Origin: Diphasiastrum complanatum
Lineage: Eukaryota; Streptophyta; Lycopodiopsida; Lycopodiales; Lycopodiaceae
Direction: 5' to 3'
DNA length: 64,000 nt
NCBI GenBank assembly: GCA_029204225.1
Contig: CM055097.1
Span: forward strand, 30,765,599-30,829,598
In this document: one piece after another, positions 34,219 through 44,890 of the stretch
How the letters are laid out: each line of letters opens with the position of its first letter
How positions within the stretch are numbered: the first letter of the stretch is position 1
Translations under genes and position numbers: made by a program
The notes under the pieces: model-generated
What the model saw: only the letters and a program-made list of their open reading frames with translations
Databases searched by the model: none
What the model was told of the DNA's origin: nothing

Positions 34219-35473
34219 ATGAGACTTGGTGAGGAAGATCTCAAGTCAAAAGGGAGAGATGAATGTGAAGTGTTCAAAGTAGGATGTACTTTGAATGATG
34301 CTTTTGTGAATGATAGTGAGGGTTCATTATCACTACCTATATCATTGATTAGAAATCCAAGTTTGACAAGAAAAAGTACTTCAGTCATTCTTATGTTGAA
34401 GGTACTATGTATTCTTTTCATGGCTTCTAATGTTCGAGATTCTTCCATTTCTTGTGATGCAACTATCAAGAGGGAAATTGCTAACTTTTGTGGTGTGATC
34501 ATTAAGAGGGAGTCTTGTGAAGGAAAGGGCAAAGGAAGAGTGACTCTTGGGAAGATCCAAGGCATGGATCTTACATCTATTCATCAACTCAAATGATGCT
34601 ATGATTGTGGTGGAGTGTTCATGCATGATCAAGATGGCAAAAGGTTGGATGAAGAAGACTACATGGAGCAACTCAAGTGACAATTTCTTCAAGGCAAGGA
34701 AGATCTCATTGGTGAGCTCATTGAGGTTTGGTTTGAACTCAAATGGGCTGGTTTGATTATGTTTACTCTACTTCATACTAGATAGAATTGTAGAAATCTA
34801 TCTTTTGGTTTATGATGGTAACATTGTTTGCACTAACTATAGTGAAAGGTTGAAATCAAGCAATGATGAGATCTTGTGGGATGTTAATCATGTGTTTGAG
34901 AGGGAGTATCTTCAGAGGTTCATATCTGAAGATGTTTATAAATGCAAAGTCCTTGATGTTTTATTGGAAGTTCAAGATGTTGATCTTGAATTGCTTCGTC
35001 AACACCAAGAGGCAAATAGCAATTGGAAGCTAGTCAAAAGCATCAAAGGGGAGCCACATGGGCAAAGCATTTTGGATCTATTTTTACAACTTATTTAAGG
35101 TTCAATTAAGGTTCTTGGAGTAGCAAGGAAGTGTCCTTTTACTCTACCTTACTTATTTAATCTCATGTATGAACATTGTCATGTCAATGTGTTGGAATTG
35201 TCAAAATTCAATGAAACTAGTTCCATAGTTTTGCATCCTTTGGATCTTGGAGATGGAATAGTTATCATTGCTGGTTTCTATGATCAAGTACATGCATTCA
35301 TTCAAATCTTGAAAGATATTGAAGTGGTCAATATGTTTACTTTTGAGAAAAGTTCAAGATCTAGCATCCTAGTGTTGGCAATTTGGCAAATTGTTGACAA
35401 TGTAGGATCAAGGGTTGTATGCAAATCTTGTGGAGACACTTCAAGTATTTCATGTTCAGGTTCTGCTCATTGA
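34219..35473 (+). other. Internal region of non-autonomous element with short ORFs of unknown origin
   Basis: Plus-strand open frames at 34219-34596 (125 codons), 34805-35098 (97 codons) and 35165-35473 (102 codons) lie end to end with stops between them. The third contains LHPLDLGDGIVI, echoing DPLDLEDGLVLP in the gag-fused ORF at about 33840, which may mean an internal duplication. A CYDCGG-type motif near 34598 could be a worn zinc knuckle. No RT, integrase or protease motif is visible. Whether this is captured host sequence or decayed element sequence cannot be told here. Confidence 0.45.
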
Positions 35474-35924
35474 AATGGAGCAGAGAACACATCATTTTGG
35501 CATTCATTCACTCAAGGGCTTTCATGGATTGGAGATCTACAAAGGCAAGGTGGTGATGGAGGTTCATTCATGGAGATACATGGTGCATTCACTATGGGCA
35601 TAGTGGAATGTGGAGGAGGCATGCAAACACTTGTTGGTTACTTTCACTTACAACTTGTTTGCTGCCTTTTTACAGAGAATTCAAAGGCGGATACATGGAG
35701 GAATCCTTTCATTATGATTCTATGTTCTTTTACATGTATCTTGTTCACTATTCTATGTAAAATTGTGTAAGAAATAGTGAAGCATCCTATATGGACACTA
35801 TTATCTATATCAATTATGTTGTACTTCATATTGTACGTATTAGAACACTTGAAAAGAGATCTATTATCATGATAGAGATCGTTCTTAGTTTTGAGCAAAG
35901 TTGTAAAACTAGCAAGTTAAGTTG

Positions 35925-35933
35925 AAGAGGGAG
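35925..35933 (+). promoter_or_regulatory. Polypurine tract of the non-autonomous element
   Basis: GAAGAGGGAG-type purine run immediately before TGTGAAAATTG, the 3' LTR start. Confidence 0.82.
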
Positions 35934-36199
35934 TGTGAAAATTGTCGACATTTCCTAGCTAGTTTGAGGCCTAAATTGGCAATTTTTGTACATAGTTTTG
36001 GATGTAACCTTTCACATGTGTGAAAGATGCCTAGATACTTTTATTTTAGTATATATTTTATATTGAAGAAGTCTCAAACTTCAGGACCTTCGAAATGACA
36101 CCAAAATCATGTTATTTGGACATATAGGCCAAAATTGGCTATTTTAGGCTACTGGTGCCCTAAAATTGGGTCCTAAGTTATAGAGGGAGGAGAGAGAGT
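35934..36199 (+). mobile_element. Truncated 3' LTR of the non-autonomous element
   Basis: It matches the 5' LTR from TGTGAAAATTG to the GA-rich block (GGAGAGAGAGTC), then diverges at about 36199. It holds 41 bp (starting ACCTTCGAAATGACACC) not present in the 5' LTR, and repeats the CTTTCACA..TGTGAAAG dyad near 36010. Confidence 0.85.
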
Positions 36200-39100
36200 C
36201 TGTAATTGTCTACTTTAGTCGTACTTTTGTAATTGTTGACTTTCAAGCACTGTTAACCTTATAATTTTGTAACTTTGCGTAAAGCTGAAACAATGTCCGA
36301 CTTTTTACTCATGATATGGACAAAATTAGAGTCACCTAACTTGGCAATGACAACTTGTTGTGACATGGATAACAACTGAGAGTATGTGTAGACACCTGTA
36401 GTTCCCACAATAATGTCCCGGTTCTAACACGGTTGTTGTTGTGGATGGATGCAGGTGAGCATATTCTCCTCAACTCGGAGCTTTTGCTGGTTGTTAGGTT
36501 TGGTCAATATAATATGTTTGACTGTGATGACTCTATACGAATTTGATTTACTTTAATATTCATATGTTTGGTATTGTGGTGATAATGTGCAGTTTTGTTT
36601 AGATTTGTTAGGTTCAAAAAGACACACCATAAATTCATAATGCTACCAATTTTTTGGTTCATATAAAGGAAAGTGTGTGGTGGTGTTTCTAAATGTAGCG
36701 GGCCGTATTTCCTATCCACCTTCAACCCTAAATCCAAGCACACAAGCATCGAGGAGATGAGGATGACTAACTAGTTTTCACATGGAGATTCGTTCCCATG
36801 AGAGCGATAGCATGGTTCATGATCAAGCAATGCATGTGATTCATGTCTAACACTAAGCATTAATACTAAGATCCCTTAACACTAGCAATTAACACTACAT
36901 CCATTAATACTTCTCCACAATGATAGAGCTCACTCTTCTCTGTCTCCCTTTCTCTCTCACAAAAAGTATAACAATGGCAAACTCCAACAAGCATCAAATC
37001 TAACAATTAGAAAATCCAAAGAAAACATGAGAGTTAGAGGAGGAAAGATGAAGAGCAAGGACATTCCATACCCATTCCATAAGAGGGCCAACCTGCTTGT
37101 ATTGAAATGAAGAGAGAAAGTACAAATAATTCGAAATCCATCACTTTATATAGTGGAATTTAGGGCTTTGGCCTCAGATCCTATTGGCCAATTTCCACTT
37201 CTCTAACTATTTGAATTTGACAATTGGAGGGAACCATTTTTATCTGCTTACTTGACTTTTAGGCCCTGCGACATTAAAAGTCCCACAAAAAGGCCTAAAG
37301 TCCTTTTATTAACTTCTAACTAATGAAATAACTATGTGATCATCGGGTTGGGGACTTACACATGTAGGGTGCCAAATCCCTCTTACTTATTAACTAGGGT
37401 TAGGGTTGCCTCGATATCCGCAAACCCTCCAACACTAGATGATATACTAATTTACAATAAGACACTTAATGAACATATTACATATTTTTGAATTGTTGCC
37501 AAATGGTTAAAATGTGAATCTTTCTATAAAGAATCACTTTATTTTGGACATCATGTCACATTATTCAATGTGATACATTTGATTTGATAATCTATCTAAT
37601 CTAATTGATGCGCTATATTATATAAAAGTTATGTATGTAAAGGGCATTGTCCAAATGATTGATGCATTGCCAATGTAAATTTGATTTCAAAGTTTGATGA
37701 TTTCACATATTGATAAACAAGACACATATTGGCAAGGGATGATCAAATTTATATATAATAGTAACTATTTTCCTTTGCTCTAATATCCCTACTACAACAT
37801 AATCACCTCACATATACTTGAAAGAAAAAAAAACATCACCATACTTAAAAACCTGTGGAATGACGACAAAAAAAACTAAATATAGTAAATGGAAGAGATC
37901 CATAACTAGTAGGTGGTCCGCTAGAAGCATTGCTAGCTACATAGCCGCCATTGTCAGCCATAGCTAGTAAGGGTGCAAATCCCCACTTGCTGGTAGCTTA
38001 ATGTAACATTATTCTTCATCATGATATCTTCAAAATTCACTATCACATGAACATTATAACAAAACCAATGAAAAATCATGCATTAGCAAGATCACTATAG
38101 GCTCACTTCTAAAACCATTTTAACAATATTACTACAATTATTGGCAAAAGCTACGTGAAACCAAAACAATATCATTAGAGAGCCAAAAGGAGAAGGCGCT
38201 CAAAAGTACAAAGCCATGTAGTAGAAGACACACAAGAGTAAAAAGCTTAATGTACTTGGAAAAGTCACCAAAAACATCTTAAAATGCTCATTGCTGAATT
38301 ATAGATCCTAAATTCTTGAGACCAAAAAACATTTAGAGTCCATCAAGAACTAGTGTGATGATGCTATGCCAAGTAATCTATCGAACATTATCATCCACTC
38401 TCTATTTGTTGAAATGTGCGCGATTTGCACAACATATCAAATTGACATGTTGAACGTCTACTCTTGATCTATTATCAATGTTTAGGTGGACCAACACATA
38501 TTGACAATCACTATACATCGATCAATATATCATCGCTTTATGCATATGAACATCTTGCATGCCTCATTTGAGACATTGTTAATTGATACATGTTGACATC
38601 TACTATACATCAGTTGAGGCATTATGCACAATGTCATGTACATCCATTATATCCCATTCGAGGTAATGTGCTTTGATATTATGAACCTTGTTTAAGGCAT
38701 TGTGACCCATTGCATATATTATTGTGGCACAACACATACTCAACTTCATAATCCTTCTTTACGATGTTGCAATCTGACACATATAATAAGTTTTTGGACC
38801 TTGTTCAAAAAGTAATGCTCTAACACATATCCAACATTGTAGACTTCGTTTGAGGCTAGTTCACATGACACATATTGATATGGAGTAGACCTAGATGAAG
38901 GTGACATGGTCTGATGCATCCCGGTGACTCTTACCACAACTCTTACTGCCCTAGTGATTTTAGTAGCTTCATTTCATGATTCCCAAGATTTTATAGTTTT
39001 GTGCTTAAAGATAACACTTTTACCAAAGTTATAACATGTCATTATATGACGAGTAGATTTCCTTGTCAACATTTTCAAGGACAACCAGAAATGAATTTTT

Positions 39101-41278
39101 TAAAAATTTCCACTAGAATAGGTTTTTGTAAATCGTCAAAATGTTGTAGTGGGATGGCAAGATTGCATTGTATAATAGACTTTACCACCTATTTGAACAT
39201 CTCCTTGAGTTATTGTGTAACTAGAGTCTTGTATCTGTTGCCTTGTTACATCATTTCTCATCATGTGGAGTGAATAAGGCTTATGCTCCGTTGAGTGGAC
39301 ATATGAATGATAGAAGACAATGTGTCTATGTTTTGGTTTCCTCCATCTTGGAGTTGGTCAAGTTAGTGTCTCTTCAATCGAGATGTAGAATTGAGTGGAT
39401 TGACTGAATGCAATAGTGCATTGTGGGTGGCATGATGCTTCTTGAATGAGTGACCTGTGCCCGAGAGCATGAGAAGCAAAGAGCGAAAGATATTTCAATA
39501 TTGGAGAATGAATCACCACATGACCTTTGAGTGATTGTAAATTTGTGGCGAGGCCGTATTGAATTTATGAGTGATAAATGAATGATCGTTGAACCAGGGC
39601 GGAAACCAAGGCGACACATGTCATTTTCAAAGCTTAAAAGGATGCCAAGGCATACACCTTATCTTTGAAACGATCTTATGAGCCACACTTTTGATTTTTA
39701 ATTGGCTCCTATCTAGTTCTAAAGTTTTCTCTTAGACTTTTTTTATGGGCCCATAATATGCTCATGAGGTTATCTTTATGGATGATACCAAGATTCATAA
39801 CACGATGACCTAAATTTAGGTCATGTAGTTTTCAATATTCAAGAGCCGGTTTAAGAGTTGACAAGAGGTGCAAGTGAGAAACTCTAATTGTGTTCTTTGG
39901 ATAAACAACAAAATGTCGAGCAAATCCCTTACGTAATGTCACTCCTTGGCTTTTCTTTGTATATTGCACATGCCTCACACGCCTCCTTGCAAATAAAACA
40001 TGCAACCTTAATAGATGTTTCCATCCAAAACTCCCAAGACCCACCATGGTATCTAATCTAATTGACCGATTTTGCAAGTACTAGAAAATAAACTGTCTAA
40101 TGAGCTACATTGGTTGCTGCAGCTTGCGAGGGTGAGCACTGAGCAATGAGCACTGGTGAGGCAACGAGGAATCATATTCCAGATTTGCGAGGGTGAGGCA
40201 TTGAGGCAAATCAATGAGCACTGGTGAGGCAACAAGGAATCAGGATCAAGATTTACGAGGGTGAGGCACTAAGGCAAATCCAGATTGTCACTGCTTCCTT
40301 GAGGCAGCTGAGGCGGTTCCTTGAGTAGCTGGGGCGCAACAGAGGCTAGGAGGGCTGGAGCGACTGTGAGGCTCGAGCGATGGTGTGGCTACTGGTAGCT
40401 GGTTGTGAGCAGTGAGCCACTAGTGACTGAGGTAGCGAGGGTGAGCAATGAGCACTGGTGAGGCAATGACGATGAGTAGTGAGCACTAGTGAGGCAACGA
40501 GCATCAAGATTTGCTAGGGTGGGCACTAAGGCATTAAGGCGTGATCAGAATCCAGATCATCGCTATTTCCTTGAGCAGCTGGGGCACTTCCTTGAGTAGC
40601 TAGGACGCGACAGAGGCTGGGAGGGCTGGAGCGAGTGTGAGCGATGGTGTGGCAGCTGGTTGTTGGCAGCACTATGGCCGTTTGAGACTTGAGGCTTTGA
40701 GCCCTGTTCAGAATGAGCCTTCAGCTTCCAAAATCGACTTGGGAGACCCTGAGCTCGATTGGTCTCATACATTGTAGCTTAAGAACATTCTAGCCTATTG
40801 CTTTTGATCAAAAAGTTGTTCGAAAATGTATGATTCAGTTCGATAAGCCGTAGAACTTCAATAAACAAGACACACTAGTCTTCTAATGCAACCATTCTGA
40901 ACATGTAAATTTATCTACGAAAAGTACCAGAACAATAATTCTAAAAGCCTTTTAAACTCTCTGCTGTAGAGTGTAACCCTCCAACTTAATGTCTCAAGCA
41001 TCAAAACAACATTAAGTTACGACCACAAGCAGGGCTCAAAAAAATACAACTCAATATACTGAGATATACGATGCTTACATTGAAGATTGAGTCTGTGTTT
41101 GCTCTACTTATTTGCATGCAAGCGGAGTATATGTTAAAACCTATTGTAAATGAATAAAAAGTGCTTTTGCAAACGATGGAACCCCACATAACGTTCATAG
41201 AGCCAGCACAGTGAGCTCAGCTCATATTGAACGAAATGCGTACACGATCGCAGATCGTTTTATAAAAAGTGGGAATAC
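36200..41278. other. Mostly unassigned AT-rich sequence with a possible solo LTR and repeats
   Basis: No host coding exon was recognised. On the minus strand, from about 37433 (TGTTGGAGGGTTTGCGG) down to about 36700, the sequence has LTR-like content with a TATA box (CTATATAAAG, about 37142-37151) and CT-rich leader. This may be a solo LTR or a promoter relic; its lower end is unknown. From 38400 to 38900, phrases such as GAGGCATTGTG and CACATATTG recur as a worn tandem repeat. The 40.1-40.7 kb block is listed separately. Confidence 0.4.
40127..40670. repeat. Duplicated GC-richer repeat block (two copies about 0.3 kb apart)
   Basis: Copies begin GCGAGGGTGAGCA at about 40127 and 40436, and both continue through GAGCACTGGTGAGGCAA, CCTTGAGTAGCTGGGG-like and CAGAGGCTRGGAGGGCTGGA segments. 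Offsets between matching parts vary from about 270 to 310 bp, so indels separate them. Within each copy, shorter GTGAGGCA phrases repeat. A minus-strand frame at 40772-40563 crosses it but has no recognisable domain. Confidence 0.75.
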
Positions 41279-41350
41279 CTGCAGAAACGCCAAGAGCAGC
41301 AACCCAAAAATCAAGGCAATCAGCATCGTCGACGGTGGATGATGAGCCAT
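41279..41350 (-). CDS. Candidate first exon encoding a signal peptide
   Basis: On the minus strand, ATG at 41350-41348 opens 24 codons ending exactly at CAG with a GTATTCCC donor. The product begins MAHHPPSTM and is followed by LIALIFGLLLLAFLQ, a strongly hydrophobic core of about 15 residues that fits a secretory signal peptide or membrane anchor. No downstream exon was identified; the next 600 bp on this strand are AT-rich and then repeat-rich. It could be the start of a real secreted-protein gene, a relic, or chance. Confidence 0.35.
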
Positions 41351-41954
41351 TTCACAGGCAAGTATCACGGCCTTTCACCTACACAACAAATTCTTCACAC
41401 TCTTGCAATTCCTCACACTCACAGGCTCTCAACTACTCAGCTAAATGCAACAGAGAATAGACTCTAGAGTGGAGCAGTAGACAAAGGTTCAATGAGGCAT
41501 CGTCCTTAGATAATAATATTTGCAACTTTTTGTGATTAGAGAGTCAGAGACTCTAATGGTAGGTAAGTTGGTAACTATGAGTGCCTTTTGATTCAGAAGC
41601 AATGTTAATGATTATGACAGAGAAATCGAATTTTGAATAGTTTTTAATAAACACATCATCTTAAGGAAAAACAGAGACTTCCAGGCTCCAGCCATCAACA
41701 TGAGGTTCATTAGCTTCATGTTTATTAGCTGGGGAACTGCTTTGAGTTGATAGAAACCCAGTTTCCTAACAAAAGTGTGATGCTTACAAACATCAAAACA
41801 CTCCATACCAGACTAAGCTTGTGATATCATATATGTAATCAAGATATGTAGATTTGTTGCTCACTAAATTAAGTAAGGCTTTCTCACCAAGAGTGGGTAA
41901 AACATCCTTTACACGATACTGGGAACCAACTTCCAACCCTTAGCACGGCCCTTC

Positions 41955-42509
41955 CGGCTTCCTCGATACTGTTTCCAACTTTTCACATGACGCAACTTTC
42001 TTAACTGCATCATCGCATATGGACTCCAAATACTTCATCAAAAGCTCCTCCAATTGTCTCTCAGTGTCACTATCCTAGTTCCCTAGATGATTACACAGTT
42101 TATCATGCGGTATGACCGTATGCAAATTCCAACTCTCGTGTCCTCATTTGACGCAGAGTGAGCATAATTGCAGAGTAGGTCTTCCGGCCTCTGAACTTGG
42201 TTTTCATTTCTTAATGCTGCAGTCTGATCTTGGTGATGTGAGGCTTGTGCATTATAATTAGACTCAGCACTGAGCAAAGTTGGAGGTGCAATGAGAATCC
42301 TGAATAGGATCACAAATACACATTGGAATTTTGCGTTGTTCTGAATCTTTGTCTGCCTTATCAGAGCTACTGATGTTGCTAATCTGCAACAATGAAGCTG
42401 TATTCTAGGACGAAAATTTTAGCTTGTTTCGGCTGCTCTTCTCACTATCAGCGCCTGTGCCTTCATAGCTCCCCCTGCCTATAGGTGCAGAAGCTTGGTT
42501 GGATCTCAT
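41955..42509 (-). pseudogene. Degraded fragment resembling RF298/MIP1-like RING E3 ligase N-terminus
   Basis: The minus-strand reading from ATG 42509 gives MRSNQASAPIG, then SEKSSRNKLKFSS, comparable to the EKGSRNKRKFRADPP motif near the start of plant RF298/MIP1-like proteins. About 400 bp further, after several stops and frame changes, DSDTERQLEELLMKYLES and AVKKVASCEKL resemble the family's QLEELLLSNLD..IKKIVACGY segment. The order and spacing agree. Stops (for example after KFSS and after SNFAQC) show it is broken, or that introns were missed. No RING domain is nearby. Confidence 0.4.
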
Positions 42510-44890
42510 GGTAACTCACTATTCTAACTCAAACTACACCATACACGAAACAAACTGCTGATAAATCATAAAAGAGCACAAAACACTGATAAATTGATAT
42601 AGGAACACAATCATTCATAGCAAATTACTGATAAATCCTATGGGACACAAAACATTGTAGAGTACTAAGAGATGGATGGGATAGCTGATGCAAGAATAGA
42701 ATAGATTGTACTTACTAATTGCAAAGGAACTAGAGATTAAATATAAAATATTTTAAAGAAAATATAGAAAGGTTAATCATTTCACAAACCCAGAAAGAAA
42801 ATTCAATTCACACTAAGCCAAGCAGAAATAGTAGCAAAAGTAACTACGACATTGTACTTGATAGACTTTGGAACGCAAATGTTAAACTTCCTTCAAAAAG
42901 GTGATTGAATTAAATTCCTCATTTCATGCCCCGCGTAACCGAATGAGCATTAGTACTATACAGATGGCCCTAGAATACAAAATATGTACTTTTACATGGA
43001 GCTTAACAATGCACATGTAGAAATGAAGACCAAAGTTTGACCCAACTTCATAGAAAGCCCTTCTAACTGCACAGAAGAGGTCACACTGTCACAAACTTCA
43101 TATGTGGCGCAGATTACAATGTACACCATTCAAAACGGCCTTCCAAGAGAACATCGTTATCAAAGTCTAAGTTGTAGCTGCAGAATAAAATCAGACCACA
43201 TTTCTTCATAATTAGTAAGTAAATTGGTCAATCTCAACAAATCAGTAATTACTCCAAAAGGCAGCTAAAGACCCTTCCATGTCGAGACACCTTCTCCAAG
43301 GTCACCTTCAGCAACAAAACTAGGGTGAAAGTAGCTCCCCCTTATCAACAGATAGTCCCTGACAGGAAGCAACACCTTGTTAGTGCATTACTACAATAGC
43401 ACTCGAAAGTCTAGAATACCATGGACCTTGGAAATAGCATAGACAATCACATGTACAACAACATACATAATCGTGAAAGCTTCACGCCAGCTCAGAGTTA
43501 GGAAGGAACAAAACTAGATAACCTTTGGGGCCAGGCTTATCTATGATTATGAAAAGTGAGATTTATTCACATATTTACACTAGTTTTGTCAATCTCATTC
43601 AGATGGGCTACTGTTAACTAGCATGAATTCGAGCTTTTAGCTTAAAAGAGACTCTATGAGTTTTTTGAGATCTCCCTTATCTAGAAAGAGACCACTAGAT
43701 GCTGCAAAGTTTGGGCCGCATATTCACGTAGTACGATATCCAGCACACGCAGTGCATCCTAAGCAATAGGAGTAGGGCTGAGGGTTTATTAGAGTATCTA
43801 TAGCCTTCATATTGACTATGGCTGCAAATTCTATCTTCATTGTAATTTCTCTGTACAAAGAAGTCTTTCTCTTTTTCTTTTTGTCGTCGTCTTCTGAAGT
43901 GAGAGGCACCTCACTGCCAACTTCCTCAATAGCATGATCATGTGCTTTACCCCCTCCGGATCTGCAATGAATCATTTAAATAAAATTGACTGGTAACAAT
44001 GTTACTAGTGCCTTCTTTGGAACCACTTCCTTTGTGTGTGCAGCTAGCCTATGTAGAATGATTCCTAAGTCACCAAAATTAAAGATTTGCAAGGGACTAG
44101 ATAGTAGAGCCTGGCCATAAGGACTTATCGATTCAGAACAAATAAAACCCACTTACACCTTATTTCTGAAATCTTACTTCCACTCTTCAAGTTCTTTACT
44201 CTCTTTTTTCGTCCATGCAATTAATCCATCTTTCATACTAAAGCAATCATGTGATGCTTCTTCCATGAATTATGTTTGTTAAATTTTCACAGTTGATTAA
44301 ATTTGATTAAATTCATTTTCACATTTTAATTTTGGAAGAGCTTTTTGCTTTTGCAATCTGAATGCTGCAATCATCAATAGTAAATCTCGAAGGACAGGCT
44401 AGGTTTTTGAATTGTAAGCTTGTAGCAGGAACGACTGCTCTCTAGTACTATCTAGTATAGACATAACTTACTGATCTTATCCTCAATCAAGGCACATCAT
44501 GAGTGATAATGAGTAATTCCTTCAGCTTAGGTGATAAATGCCTATCTTGAGTGCAAAAGTCACATGTACATTGTATTGTGAGCTTATAAAGCTGGTGTCA
44601 AATTACTTCAATTTCAATTTCTCAACTTACTCCATTTTAAAAAAAAAAAAGGACTTTTAAGTATTGGTCTTTTATTTAAATAGGTGACTTTCATTATTGT
44701 GATAGTTTGGATGTACTACTAGCATAGTTGTAAGAGTTGCAAGCAAATTTTGGCAATATGCATTAATGAATCATAGTTTTTATATCAGCTAGCTTGTCTC
44801 TAAAATATATGGGACTGCTGCGCTCTTACAAAAAATAGATTTTTTACTATTGGAGGCCTGAAGCTTCTTGTTGCTTCAATATTGTCTTTA
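42510..44890. other. No gene confidently recognised
   Basis: A-rich sequence. A minus-strand open frame at 43975-43724 (83 codons) contains an acidic-then-basic run, LTSEDDDKKKKRKTS, of the kind found in nuclear proteins, but no family was recognised. A poly-A run lies at 44639-44652. Confidence 0.5.

Larger units (their letters stand above)
31606..36199 (+). mobile_element. Non-autonomous Ty1/copia-type LTR element lacking pol
   Basis: Parts in order: 5' LTR 31606-32221, PBS 32222-32233, long leader, gag-derived ORF 33376-34197, further short ORFs, polypurine tract about 35925-35933, and a truncated 3' LTR 35934-36199. No protease, integrase, RT or RNase H motif was found in the 3.7 kb interior. 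Where both LTRs are present they align over about 225 bp with roughly seven mismatches by eye, plus a 41-bp segment present only in the 3' LTR. The 3' LTR stops inside its middle, so the right end has been lost. Mobility would have depended on enzymes from a relative. Confidence 0.85.

Noticed and set aside
36700-37433. Confident call of a complete solo LTR at 36.7-37.4 kb
   Set aside because: A TATA box and TGTTGG start are visible on the minus strand, but no matching end, target duplication or second copy was found.
39832-40077. Minus-strand ORF with Cys-rich alternative frame as a zinc-finger gene
   Set aside because: Only isolated Cys pairs in one frame and no conserved family spacing; not enough for a call.
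43724-43975. Minus-strand ORF with DDDKKKKRK run as a nuclear protein exon
   Set aside because: The charged run alone is not diagnostic, and no flanking exon or family match was found; mentioned only in the region note.
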